A DNA stretch of 64,000 nt from Haematococcus lacustris (GCA_030144725.1 JASKMD010000026.1:3104121-3168120), one strand, 5' to 3'; shown: positions 44,290 to 55,614, numbered from the stretch's first letter. A program made the numbers and translations. Notes: generated from the letters alone by a model not told the origin.

Positions 44290-46610
44290 TGCCTAAAAGG
44301 AGCTTAACCTAGTAAGTAGCATGCTGTAAGTCCGAATGGTCGAGCTGTGGCATTGCCCTCCAGGTATGGGGAGGAGGTGGGCTCAGTGCCACATTCCCGC
44401 AACCGCTTTCCGACCCGACTGCTGCTGTCGACGCGCATGCTTGTGTAGAGCAGCCTGAGCGATGCGGGCGGTCGCAGCGATGATTGCATGCTCCGCAACG
44501 ACTCAAATTTGAATCACTAACTTTGATGCTTTGCTGTGCACGGCCTACTGACTGGATAATTATTCTGGATGGGTGAAAGGTAGCTGGCCGGGTTGTCTAC
44601 ATTGTGAATCATCTAGCATATTATTTGGCGCAGTGAGTGCAGAGTTACAGCCGTCCTACTGCCAAGGGTCGGTTTCCTGTCATTTTTTGTAAGTTGGGAA
44701 CACCTGAGTCACGGTGTGTGGCATGGAACTGAACGGAAGCTCAGGACAGCCATGCTGCTGATTGCTGGAACAAGGTTGCATTGCCACACACATACAACCT
44801 ATCGTCCATGCACTGCTGCCCATGGACTACAGCCTGCTGCTGCTGCTTATCCACTGCAACACATGCACTGCAGCCTGTTGCTGCTGCTCGTGCACTGCAG
44901 CCTGGGCGGTGGCTGTGTTGTGGCGGGTAAGGGTTAACAAACAACACCAACTGGCACCCCCACCACCATCACCCCCACCACCACTTCCATCACCACGAAC
45001 AACAACGAGACCACCCCACCCCACCCACCCCCACCACCAAGCTATGGCGCACAGTACGGACCCCTCCATGTGCTTGGCTTGGCTCGGCTCGGCTTGGCTT
45101 GGAGGGATGGGCTGGATTAGTGTGGTGTGTGGGCATGGCATGGCTAAAGTGGGCGGGCTGGCCGCTATTACTAGCGCGCTTGCTCCGTGCTGCCCGCCCA
45201 AGGCTGGCCTTCAGGAAGGGGGGGGTTAGACGGGGTGGCGGATTTGGAGGTGATGGTGGTGGTGGGACAGGAGAGGGAAGGAGGAAAGGGCTTAAAGGCA
45301 GGAGGGTGTCCGTCAAACCTGCAACAAACAAGGGGTGGGCTTGCGTTTACCGCCTCATAGCACCCAACTCCTGGCTGCCAAAGCCATGCTGACTGGGATG
45401 TGGGATGAGGGATGTGAGATGATGCAAGGTAGGGCTGGGCAGGGGAGGAGAGGAGAGGGTGCCGTTCCCGGCTGCCACTCTTGGCTGCCGCTCCTGACTG
45501 CCATTCTTGGGTGCCTCTCCTGGCTGCCATTCTTGGGTGCCTCTCCTGGCTGCCCGCTCTAGACTGCTCACTCCAGTCTGCCTGCTCCGGGGTGCTCGCT
45601 CAAGGCCTTGCTTGCAATCACCAAGCCATGCTACACTTGTCATGCTCCAGCTGCCTCCAACTGCAAGCAAACATCAGCCAGCTCAGCGCCAACAAGCTGA
45701 TCAACAATGACATGCATGACCAGAGTTTGGTGGGCTGGGCTAACACCCTAACCGCACGTGCACTCACCTGAAGTCTGGCTGTCGCTCCAAGCGCCTCCTA
45801 GCTGCTGCTCCTAGCTGCATGCTTGTCCACTACAGTCTAGCAATCTCACTGCTGTTGTTGACGTGCATGCCATCCAAGCCAGCAAGACATACACCTTGCA
45901 CGTGCAGACCTGCCATGTCATGTCCCACTGGCAGCAGCACTGGCTTATCTGAGTATGAGCGTTTGTTACAATGTCCTAGATGAGCTTAGCCTAGTAAGTA
46001 GCATGCTGTATGTCCCAATGGTCGAGCTGTGGCATTGCCCTCTAGGTATGGGGGGGACGTGGGCTTAATGCCACATCGTCGCATTCGCTTTCCGATCCGA
46101 CTGCTGCTGCCGACGCGCGTGCTCGTGTAGAGCAGCCTGAGCGACGCGGACGGTCGCAGCGATGACTGCATGCTCCGCAACGACTCAAATTTGAATCACT
46201 AGCTTTGATGCTTTGCTGTGCACGGCCTACTGAGTGCATAATTATTCTGGATGGGTGCAAGGTAGCTGGCTGGGTTGTCTACATTCTGAATCATCCAGCA
46301 TAACATTTGGCGCAGTGAGTGCAGAGTTATAGCCGTCCTACTACCAGGGGTATGTTTCCTGACATTTTCTGTTAGTTGGGAGCGCCTGACCAGCTGGCTG
46401 CCAGGCACAAATGCAAGCTTGAAGGTGCACCCAGCATCTCCAAAAAGCGCAGCCCCGAGCCAAGTTTTGGCCCACTGCCGCGAGAGGACCGGGGTGCAGC
46501 AATGCCTGAGGGCATTCGGCGGGCTGTCAGGCGCAGGATCGGACTCTTCCTCGTCACGCAGCAGCTTCCCTTCAACATAATGGACAATGTCCACCTCCAA
46601 TCTGTCTTCC
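44290..46610 (+). repeat. 2.3-kb direct duplication flanking the CACTA element, right copy
   Basis: Begins 5 bp after the CACTA end with TGCCTAAAAGG, equivalent to 36992 inside the 2.9-kb TIR element. It contains that element's right two-thirds (to 46389), the CCAGCTG target copy (46390-46396) and the start of the hAT-like exon. Confidence 0.92.
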
Positions 46611-46723
46611 AGCTGCTAGGGGTTGATGTGTACAAAGAGAAGCACTACCGCACGCAACTGCTCGACGAGCTCTACTCAGAGGTCAAGCAGGCAACCTTGA
46701 AGGAGCTGCGAAAGCTAGCGAAG
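46390..46723 (+). pseudogene. hAT-type transposase exon (uninterrupted copy)
   Basis: Reads from the BED-like tail (AARHKCKLEGAPSISKKRSP) through EGIRRAVRRRIGLFLVTQQLPFN and NVHLQSVFQLLGVDVYKEK to LKELRKLAK at a good donor (GTGAGA, 46724). The pattern of F-N, then N-x-x-x-Q-x-x-F, then a tyrosine/helix block is like the region after the BED finger in hAT proteins, where the RNase H fold begins. The left duplicate (39098-39311) is cut at QSVF by the CACTA element. Possible later exons: [14 protein letters not shown] (to about 47550) and AFVRMADPMGAVG (about 47804-47842). Confidence 0.5.
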
Positions 46724-46940
46724 GTGAGATGCTTGCTGGCCCATTGCCCCTAGTTGTGAGCCCTGCCAAGCCCAGCCTAGCCCAGCCCAACCCACCACCA
46801 ATAAAGTGTATATGTATCAGCGTAGCCATGGAACTGCCCCTGCCCATTGCCCTTGCTCATTGCCTAACCCTGCCTTGCAACATGTGCCTTCCACCACCAC
46901 CACCTCCCAATCTCTACACCCCCTCCCCGCCCCACCCACC

Positions 46941-47512
46941 CCACCCCGCCCCGCCCACCCCGCCCCGCCCCGCCCCGCCCCGCCCCGCCCCGCCCCGCCC
47001 CGCCCCGCCCCGCCCCGCCCCGCCCCGCCCCGCCCCGCCCCGCCCCGCCCCGCCCCGCCCCGCCCCGCCCCGCCCCGCCCCGCCCCGCCCCGCCCCGCCC
47101 CGCCCCGCCCCGCCCCGCCCCGCCCCGCCCCGCCCCGCCCCGCCCCGCCCCGCCCCGCCCCGCCCCGCCCCGCCCCGCCCCGCCCCGCCCCGCCCCGCCC
47201 CGCCCCGCCCCGCCCCGCCCCGCCCCGCCCCGCCCCGCCCCGCCCCGCCCCGCCCCGCCCCGCCCCGCCCCGCCCCGCCCCGCCCCGCCCCGCCCCGCCC
47301 CGCCCCGCCCCGCCCCGCCCCGCCCCGCCCCGCCCCGCCCCGCCCCGCCCCGCCCCGCCCCGCCCCGCCCCGCCCCGCCCCGCCCCGCCCCGCCCCGCCC
47401 CGCCCCGCCCCGCCCCGCCCCGCCCCGCCCGCCCCGCCCCGCCCCGCCCCGCCCCGCCCAGCCCCGCCCCGCCCCGCCCCGCCCCGCCCAGCCCCGCCCA
47501 GCCCAGCCCAGC
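46941..47512. repeat. (CCCCG)n pentanucleotide array with degenerate right edge
   Basis: About 100 copies of CCCCG, with CCCCA units at both margins. It lies in what would be an intron of the hAT-like gene. Open frames in it (Pro-Ala-Pro-Pro-Arg; Gly-Gly-Ala-Gly-Arg) are artefacts. Confidence 0.95.
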
Positions 47513-48105
47513 CCTGATTGATCTGCCTCTTGAGTTCCAAGCACTGCAACAGGTAGAGTTGCGTGCACCATGAGAACATTTCCATGCTACTTCTAATTCG
47601 AATGTAATTTCATCTTATCCTATCATGCCTACCCAATTGTTCTTAGCGTGCCATGTGTGGGTGTGAGCAGCAGGCTGGTCGTGTGTGGCACCGTGCCTAG
47701 CAGCCGCCCAGGACTCTTAGTGTGCCATGTGTGGGTGTGAGCAGCAGGCTGCCCGTGTGTGGCACCGTGCACACAACCCTTTTTGTCTGGCTTTTGTTTT
47801 TCAGGCTTTTGTGCGGATGGCCGACCCAATGGGGGCCGTGGGTAAGCTCGATATTAGATTGTTGAAATGACTTGGGCGCTGCAAGCTAGCCCGAGAAAAG
47901 TCGACCTAACTTTTGTCACCTTCAGGAGTCGAACCGGGGTCGCCAGGGTTGACGCTAGCATGTAACATCCCGTGTAACACCCCGTGTAACACCCGTCTAA
48001 CCCGCAAATGTAACAGTTACATGTATGTACATGTACGTACATGGGACGCTCCCTACTCTATAGCTCTCACTCACACACATCCCTTTTGCGAGGGGTTTGG
48101 TATAT

Positions 48106-48715
48106 TATTTTCTTGGATTTTCTTGCTGTAGTTGGCTACCGCTGCCACTTGCGCCGCCATTTGCGCAACAGGGCCTTGTCGGGCAGGTACACCCACTCCT
48201 GGCTTGGTTGGCCTGGCTTTGGCATGGCTGGGCGGCCTTCCCATCTGCACAACTCAATGGGGCGTGGGCCTGGGCCGACAAGAACGCCATGGAACTTTTT
48301 TGCCATAGAAAACAAGAACGCAAAGCCATCACAAATACTAAGAATTGTCAGTTTTGTCATGTCCCAATGCGTGTGTCATCATAATGCGTAACGACAATGA
48401 ATCCTGTTGATCTGGTTGACGACTAGATAGCAGTTGAAGGTGTTGATTGACGACGTTAGGAGTTGCGTGTTTTCTTATCTTGCATGGGCGGCTTGCATAG
48501 CCGCGCGTGACCGTTGGTATGCCGCTGCATGTGCTTTACCTGTGCGCTGCCCGCGCGTTGCTGTGCCGTTGAAGCATTGATGTGTGCATGATTGACGCGT
48601 CCGCAGGACTGTAGGTATTTAGGGTTACACTCAAGCTGTTACAAGGCAGCTTGAGATTCCTCAACGCAGTGCTCTGCTAGGTGTTAGTAGTTGTGCTGGA
48701 GGCATCGACAGCTCA
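48106..48715 (+). repeat. 5' LTR (610 bp)
   Basis: Aligns end to end with 57596-58205. It starts TATTTTCTTGG (TG in the 3' copy) and ends GACAGCTCA. It lies 50 bp beyond the hAT-like right end. A primer-binding site matching a familiar tRNA was not recognised just downstream. Confidence 0.85.
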
Positions 48716-48821
48716 AATCGTGTAAGGGAACCGCGGTGATTGCGCCCGTGACTTTCCTGTTCAGTGACAGCCGTGCTCCTGCAGCACAGCCTGCTTGTTA
48801 CTGACGAAACCCTTCTAATCT

Positions 48822-50360
48822 CAAGCTGCTTCCTCGTCGTTCCGAACGCCTCCGCGGCCCGCGTCGGGTTCGGGTCGAAGGCACCTTCCAGTTCCAGGAC
48901 AACCTCGCGTTTGAGGGCGAAGAGGGCTCACATCCTGCGGACGTTCCACTGCCGGACAACGACGCCCTGACGGCCTCTCACCGCACATGGCAGCTCCTGC
49001 CTTTTCCCGCCAGGTTTTTCTCATTCCGGCAGCGTGCTTGCACCCCATGAATTGGAGCGTGCCTTGCAGTGTGTCAGCAGCTTCCTCACAGGCCTGTGTG
49101 ATGACCTGTCTGATGATGCGCTTCCCCGTGCACTTGCCAAGCTGCCACAACGGGCAGCTACCTCTGGTGCATTCGCTGACGGATGCGCTAAGCCTTCTGT
49201 TGTGCAGGCCTACAGCGCAGCCTACACAGCCCGTTCTTTAACCCAATGCAAAGACTGAGAGCGCTGCATCAACCTCCTCCTCGACCTAGTGCGCCAGGAT
49301 CTGTTTGATCCTCTGCTTCTCGAAGCACAGGTCATGAGCCTACGGCTTGGTGATGTGGGTGAGGGTGGCCGTGCTGAGACCCCTGCAGCCTTGCACCAGC
49401 GCTTGTCACCGCAACTCATCAGCCTTGCCAAGGAGGGCAGCGTCAGCAAGCTAGAGGCCCTAGGCATCTACTTCACTGCCCTTGATGCCCACAGCCGCCA
49501 CGTGTTGCATACACAAGCGGCACAGTTCATGCGGCTCAGCAAGGAAGGGTTTCTGCGGGCGGCCACACCCGCAGATGACTCTGTTGAGGCTGCCCTCTTG
49601 CGCGCCTCAGCTGCCTCCACACACGTCTTCAACGAGCTGGTGGGGCTGCTGAAGCTAGAGCAGTCCACAGCCAGGCCCCTTGGCTCAACCAGCAAGACCG
49701 TCAACACCGGGGACCTTGTCGCCAAAGTCCAGGGAGGTGATGCCATGGCAGTCAAGACTGCACAGCGTGTCGTCAAGCAGCTCAGCACCGCGTTGCAGCC
49801 TGCCCCCACCTTGCCTGCACACACACCGGCACGGCCTGGTCTGCAGTGGTGTAATCATCACAAGCGCATGGTGTCACATAGCACTGCCGAGTGCCGGCTG
49901 GCTGTGGCAGCACCAGCCTCTCGCCCTGTGCCTGCAGCCCCACGCCCACTGCCATCAGCTGCAGCCCTGCCTGATGCGCACTCCAGCCTGCCCGCCATGG
50001 ATGCTGCCACCCATGCAATGCCAGCAGTTTCAGCCGTTTCTGGCCATGCAAGCATCACATGCTGCTGCTGCCCCTGTGCTCCGCGCACACACAGCCGCTC
50101 CTCGCCGCCGCTGCCTCCACTGTGGCAAGGAGGGCCACAATGAGGATCGCTGCTTCATCAAGCATCCTGAGCTGCGTCCAACGCAATGGGGCCCTACGCG
50201 CACCATGGGCCTTGCCACTGTGACAGAAGAAGAGATAAGTCACAGCTTCAGCGGCTGCCTCGCCGGTAGTATTGGGTGCAATGACCAGGGCAGCAGCCAG
50301 CCTGCTCATGCCCATGCAGCAGCTGCCACACACCCCTGCCCGTGCACCAGAGCCAGCTAA
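48822..50360 (+). pseudogene. gag-like region with zinc knuckle (frameshifted)
   Basis: The first block is LPRRSERLRGPRRVRVEG to the stop near 49050. The main block (from about 49034) reads HELERALQCVSSFLTGLCDD, crosses a TGA at 49256-49258 and continues through DLVRQDLFDPLLLEAQVMSL to an Ala/Pro-rich region with a first Cys/His cluster (WCNHHKRMVSHSTAEC). In another frame at 50112-50155 follows CLHCGKEGHNEDRC, a C-x2-C-x4-H-x4-C zinc knuckle that packages RNA in retroelement gag. One stop and at least two frame changes make it nonfunctional. Confidence 0.7.
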
Positions 50361-50494
50361 GCAGCCCTGCCTTGCCAGCCTGGCTGCAGCTGTCGCCACA
50401 ATCAGCAATCAGCTTGCAGAGCTAAAGCAGGTGTCACTCATCATCATATCAAAGCTAGTGCAAGCCCTTCCATGGCAGCCAGCAGCACTCTGCC

Positions 50495-52887
50495 ATGCAG
50501 CACCGTGAGCCGCTGCCTCGCCATGCCATGCCCCTTTTCTTCGAAATCCCCGCAACTGCCAGCAGCGAGATGCTCAGCCTTAGCGCCGCCCCACTATGGG
50601 CATGTGCAATCCTCCCCGAGCCAACCAGTGACGGGGGTGCGGACAGCGTCAGCGGTCACACCAACGCGTGCTACCAGGGGTGCTACCAGGGGGCACCAGG
50701 GGTAGCACCAATGGCGACCAGCGCCACCCCTGGTTGCAGCCATGCCCCCAGCGTTGCGGAGGATCAGCCGGGGGCGGAAATCAGGGGTCTTCCCCCGGCC
50801 CCTGGTAGCAAGCCCGGCCGCGGCATGGATAGACCGCAGCTGCCTACCCGTACCCCCAAGCACCAGCGGCTCGGGGCAGCGGCGGCACGGCGCCGCAGCA
50901 AGCGGGAGCCACCCTCTCCCTCCTTCCGCCAGCAGCTGGCCGTCATGTTCAGTAAGGGTGTCAGCATGCGCACTCTGTGCCACACCCTACTGCTGCTGCT
51001 GTGCACTCTGGTGCATGGCACCTTGCCCAGTGCCTTGCCACCGGCCACTGCCCTATTCAGCGGCTTAGCCATCAGCAGCACGCTTCCTGACGGCCAGCAG
51101 CACCTGCCTCCAGATGTGCGCTTCACAAAGCACGCTAAGGGCATGCTCTTCGGCAACCACCCGCGCATGACGGCAGCTGAGCATGCTGCCTTGCAGGCAG
51201 TGGTACAGGGCCATGACAATGCATTCTCTTACAGCCTAGCTGACCTGCCAGGTTACCATGGCCCTCGCCCCCCCTTCAGCATCCCCCTGACCACTGACCA
51301 GCCTGTGCGCAGCCCTCCTCGCCGCTACAGCCCTATAGACAAAACCGTTGAGTTCCAGGCTGCTGGCATCGTGTCCCCAATGGAGGGTCCCTACAACTAC
51401 GTTGCTGCACCGGTCCTGCCTGCCAAAAAGGATGTGCACGGCAACTTAACAGAGAAACGCTTCGCCATTGACTTTCGGTAGCTCAATGCAGCAACCAAGC
51501 CTGACATCTACGGGCTGCCGCGCCCTGACGAAATGTTCAGTGAGTTGGGGGACAATTGCTTCTTCAGCAAGGTGGACATGCGCATCGGTTTCTTTCAGCT
51601 GTCATTGCCCTAGCAAACCGCATCAAGACAACCTTTTGGTGTGGCAACAAACTGTATCAGTTCAACCGAATGCCATTTGGCTTACGCAACGCCCCATCTG
51701 AGTACCAGCGTGTCATGGACCGCTGCATTGCTGATGCCAGCCTCACCCACTGCTGCAGAGCCTACATTAACGACCTGCGGGTGCACAGCTCCTCCGCTGA
51801 GCAACACTTGCACGATGTCGCAACAGCCCTACGGATGCTCCTGGCCAACGGGCTCAAGGCTCACCCAGACAAGAGCCTGTTTGGGGCTGATGTGGTGGAG
51901 TATCTGGGCCACAATGTCAGCAGCCATGGCCTGTCACCCACAGAAGCCAAAGTGGCAGCCATCCGTGCCCTCCCTAGCCCCACCACCCTGCATGAGCTGC
52001 GCCAGATCATGGGCTTTCTCAACTACTATCGTTGCTTTGTGCCCAACTACTCTGCCATCGCAGCGCCGATCATCCGCCTCACTGGCAAGGGTGTGCCTTG
52101 GCAGTGGGAGGAGCAGCAACAGCAGGCCTTCGCCACCCTTAAGGCAGCCCTGTGCACCCCTGGTCTGGTGCTGCGTCGTGTTGACCCCTCACGACCCTAC
52201 CTGTTGCACACGGACTGGTCAGCCCTGGGCTGTGGGGCAGTGTTGGGGCAGGTTGATTCAGCAGGGCAGGAGTACATGGCGTGCATCAGCCGCAGCAATA
52301 ACAAGCATGAGCGGCAGTACAACTCTTACCAGGGAGAGATGCTCAGTGCAGTGTGGGCATTCAAAACTCTACGCGCTTACCTCCATGGCGCTGAGTTCAC
52401 CCTCATCACTGACCACCAACCCTTGACCTGGCTAATGACTAACCGCAACCTCACAGGTCACCATGCCCGCTGGGCCCTCAGCCTGCAGGACTACAATTTC
52501 ACCATCCAGCACCGCCCTGGCATCAAGCACCAGAATGCTGACGTGCTGTCCCGCTGTCCGTTACCATGTGACGACGACGGCACCGGCGCTCGCTTGGACC
52601 CTGACCAACTAGCGGCAGCCCTGGCCTCCTTCCCACCTACGGCCGCGCCTCTGGACTCTGTGGTACAGTCCTGCGCCAGCTACTTGCCCTTTGATGCTGA
52701 CTATGCTACGCACCCTGCTCAGCTGCTGTTGGGCAACCTTGGGGGCGAACTGGATGCCACCTGCCATGCTCCACCTCCCATCACCACCTATGCTGCCACA
52801 ACTCTGCAACGGTTGCAAGACACAGCAGCTGCCATGCTCAGTCGTGCAGCTAGCAGCATGGCCTGCCTCACACCTGCTGTCACCTAG
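50495..52887 (+). pseudogene. reverse transcriptase and RNase H (Ty3/gypsy), defective
   Basis: An N-terminal linker leads to the RT start GPRPPFSIPLTTDQPVRSPP, NYVAAPVLPAKKD and FAIDFR, then an in-frame TAG (51479-51481), LNAATKPDIYGLPRPDEM and FFSKVDMRIGFFQL. A frame change near 51600 leads to FNRMPFGLRNAPSEYQRVMD. The active site reads AYINDL (51760-51777), with Asn (codon 51769-51771) instead of the first Asp of the YxDD box, so catalysis should be lost. RNase H follows, with LLHTDWSALGCGAVLGQ (Asp at 52213), the Glu of EMLSAVWAFK, LITDHQPLTWLM and the closing HRPGIKHQNADVLSR. The order and motifs are those of Ty3/gypsy pol. No protease DTG/DSG motif was recognised upstream. Confidence 0.88.
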
Positions 52888-52892
52888 CATCA

Positions 52893-53985
52893 GGCCCTCA
52901 AGACACCTTTGGGGTCGCCCGCCCCGTGCGCCTCAACACCAACCTGGTTGCCAACTCCTTCTTCCCTGCCATTTGCCACAAGGGCGTGGTGCTGCTAGAG
53001 CTGTTCGGTGGGATGTGTGCTGGTTTGGACATGTGCTTGCGCAATGGCATCAGCGTTCACCAGTACATCTACTGTGACACAGACCCCGCAGCTTAGCGTG
53101 TTGCGCACCACCGCTTGGCACACCTGTCTGCCCAATACCCAACTCAGTTGCCCCCATGCGCCTACGCTGCTGCGTTCACCACCCTTCCATCTGATGTGCG
53201 CCATGTCACCACCAAGCAGCTTGTGCACTGTGGTGCCACAGCCGGCAGGCAGTGGTTGGTGGTGGCAGGCTGGGAATGCCAAGACCTCTCACCTGCTGGC
53301 TCCCAGGCCGGCATGCATGGCCCGCATTCCTCCAATCACACCGCTTGCTTGCGCATCGTGGACGCACTCCAGCAGCTGCAGCGCAGCCTGCCCCCTGCCT
53401 ACATATTTGAAAATGCTGCTGTACATCTCAACTTCATCAGCTCGGCAGTGCGTGAGCAGCTGCAACCACTGTGCCATATGTTTGGCGAGCCTCTGTGCTT
53501 TGACGCAGCCATGGTGGGCTCCTATGCCCACCGTGTTTGCAACTATTGGACCAACTTGTGCGACACAGCTGCTGCCGCTTGTGTGCTGGCTCATGCCACC
53601 CGTGGTCCCATTCAAGTGCAGGACATCCTGGATCCTGATCGCACAACTCCTCCAGCAACCACTTGGCCCCCCCCACCAGCCTGTCAGTGTGAGACTGTGG
53701 GCCAGCCACTGCGGGCACTACCCACCCTGGTGGCCACTCCTGGGTCGTACGCCTTCCGATCCGGTGGGCCCGGCCTCATGCTTAACTCTGACGGCACCAC
53801 CAGTGAGCCTACAATGGGTGAGCGTGAGCGTGCGCTTGGGTACGGCACAGGTGCCACAACTGCTGCCAAGGTAACTCAGGCCCAGCGCTTTGCCATCCTT
53901 GGCCGCTGCATGGATGCCTATGCCATGCAAACCTTGCTGGCAGTAGCACGTGCCTTGTATCAGCCACCTGTTGATGCAGTCCACA
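52893..53985 (+). pseudogene. cytosine-C5 DNA methyltransferase-like domain inside the retrotransposon polyprotein
   Basis: Motifs appear in canonical order. Motif I is VVLLELFGGMCAGLDM (52986-53033); CDTDPAA, the motif II-like acidic end, is followed by an in-frame TAG (53094-53096). HRLAHLSAQYPTQLPP and LPSDVR come next. Motif IV is VVAGWECQDLSPAG (Cys codon 53277-53279), with Glu where the usual catalytic box has Pro. Motif VI is YIFENAAVHL (Glu codon 53409-53411). GSYAHRVCNYWTN sits where motif VIII is expected. GYGTGATTAAKVTQAQRF and LGRCMDAYAM match the motif X region. Such enzymes methylate cytosine at C5. The frame runs directly into the integrase, so the domain was translated as part of pol. 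This copy has one stop and a frame change at about 52890 and should be inactive. Confidence 0.82.
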
Positions 53986-55614
53986 CACAACACCCACCCA
54001 ACCTTGCCTCCCGTGCTCGCATGCTGGGGGGAAGCTCTGGTACTTTGACCACTGAGCATGTAACTCCAGTCGGCAGTGCAGCCTCACCAGCTTGCCTAGC
54101 TGCAGCCCTTACCGCAGCCGCAGAGGAGAGCAGTGACATCCACACGGACACGGCAACACTTCATCTCCTGCGCACTAGAGCACACCAGCCAGGCCTCTCT
54201 GCCACCGAGCTGCGCCGTGTGCTGCGCCGCGCCAAAACCTACCGGTGGGAAGGGGATCAGTTGCGTCGTGTCATGGCTGATGGCAGCACGAAGCTTGTCC
54301 CCCCACTTGCTGCCCGTGACCAGCTCATCACAGCGGTGCACGGCAGCAATGGCCACTTTGGGGTTAGGCGCACCACGGCCATGCTGTTGTAAAGCTACTG
54401 GTGGCCCGGTGTGCACGTTGATGTGGCTCGTGTCCTCAAGTCCTGTCACGTCTGTGATAGGGCCCGGGCTTGCTTCAACTTGCGTGCTGCTTAGCTGTCC
54501 CCTCTCCCAGTGTCAGGTCTTTTCTACCGCTGGGGTGTGGATCTGGCTGGCCCGCTGCCCCGCACCCATAGAGGCAACGAGTACCTCATGGTGTGCATTG
54601 AGCACCTCACCAAGCACGTGGAGCTCGTCCCCATCCCCGACCGCCTGGCTAACACCACCGCGTACCACTTCAATCACCAGGTTCTTGGCCGTTCACTCCT
54701 ACAATTTAGTCCCTGCGTTTGTCCCTGCGTACTACCGACCTTGTCCGATCCGGCTGGAATTTTGATAGATGGTAGTTTGCAGAAAATAAAACATATTTTT
54801 CAGATAAATTTTTTTGAAACAATCAAAGGCGGCTGCGCTGTGGCCCTGTGGCTAGAGTGCAGGGATGAGTGCAGGGATAGGTTGCGGGCCACAGCGCAAC
54901 AGCTGTTGATTTTTTCACAATATTTTTCTTGAAAATATATATTTTATTTTCTGAAAACTGCCATCTATCAAAATTCCAGCCGGATCGGACAAGGTCGGTA
55001 GTACGCAGGGACAAACGCAGGGACTAAATTGTAGGAGTGTTATGGCGCCATCGCTGAGGTTGTGACAGATGGGGGAAGGGAGTTTAAGGGCGAATTTGCT
55101 GACCTGCTCCAGCGCAACCTGATCGATCACCGTGTCACCTCCCCTCATCACCCTCAGGCAGATGGGCTAGCTGAGCGGGCGGTGCAAACATTCAAGTAAG
55201 CTCTGCGCAAGCATATTGCTGTGGCTGGTGACCCAGCTGCCTGGGATGAGGCTCTGCCTCCCATAGCCTTGGGGTATAGGGTGTCACCCCAGCAGGCCAT
55301 GTGCTGCAGCCCCTACTCCCTGTTGTATGGCCGTGCTCCTGTCCTGCCCCATGCGGTGGTGCATCGATTGGCATGTCCCCTCAATTTTGACGACCCAGCC
55401 ATGGCAGCAGCCAGTCTCTTGCAGCGCTCAGCTGTGCTCAGCCGTGAAACAGCCGCTGCCATGGGGAACATCCGCATTGCTCAACATCATGACACCTTGC
55501 GCTACGCTCTGACTCACAGTGGCAGTTACAAGCCAGCTGCTCGGCAGTTACACCCAGGCATGTTTGTGTGGACGCAGCGCCCTCATGGGCAAGTGTGGCC
55601 GTGTCATGGCTGAG
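53986..55614 (+). pseudogene. integrase (Ty3/gypsy), disrupted by stops and a MITE
   Basis: A linker with TLHLLRTRAHQPGLSA and YRWEGDQLRRVMADGS leads to the HHCC zinc domain (HGSNGHFGVRRT; CHVCDRA). The catalytic core has GVDLAGPLPRTHRGNEYL (first Asp), VVTDGGREFKGEF (second Asp, about 55068) and SPHHPQADGLAERAVQTF (Glu, about 55172). SPYSLLYGRAPVLPH and GMFVWTQRPHGQV form the C-terminal part. Stops: TAA at 54390, TAG at 54492 and TAA at 55196. A 346-bp MITE at 54694-55039 splits the core. The inverted duplicate at 56777-57583 shares only the last of these stops. Confidence 0.88.
54694..55039 (+). mobile_element. 346-bp MITE, CACTCCTAC ends, 2-bp TSD TT
   Basis: Long terminal inverted repeats of nearly the whole element start CACTCCTACAATTTAGTCCC and enclose an A/T-rich palindromic centre. 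TT lies on both sides. The uninterrupted integrase sequence in the inverted arm (reverse of about 56928-56945) reads GGCCGTTATGGCGCC with a single TT, which confirms the boundaries. Confidence 0.92.

Larger units (their letters stand above)
33529..48055 (+). mobile_element. probable hAT element, heavily nested (TAGGGAGCGTCC ends)
   Basis: The left end TAGGGAGCGTCC and the right end GGGACGCTCCCTA are inverted, and both are followed inward by TGTAACA/TGTTACA-rich subterminal repeats, a hAT trait. TAGGG/CAGGG termini are typical of hAT. A BED-finger-like, hAT-like coding remnant lies inside on the + strand. No 8-bp target duplication is visible (TCAATAAC versus CTCTATAG), so the pairing of these ends is an inference. 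Removing nested insertions and the 2.3-kb duplication leaves about 2.1 kb. Confidence 0.45.

Noticed and set aside
47926..47950. B-box-like GGTTCGACTCC on the minus strand suggesting a tRNA or SINE
   Set aside because: The flanking bases do not form a T-stem and no A-box, anticodon arm or acceptor stem could be built upstream.
33529..48055. 8-bp target duplication for the presumed hAT element
   Set aside because: TCAATAAC and CTCTATAG differ at most positions; the element call rests on ends and content only and is kept at low confidence.
49289..49700. Protease domain between gag and RT
   Set aside because: No DTG/DSG with the expected surrounding hydrophobic pattern was found in any frame between 49289 and 51100.
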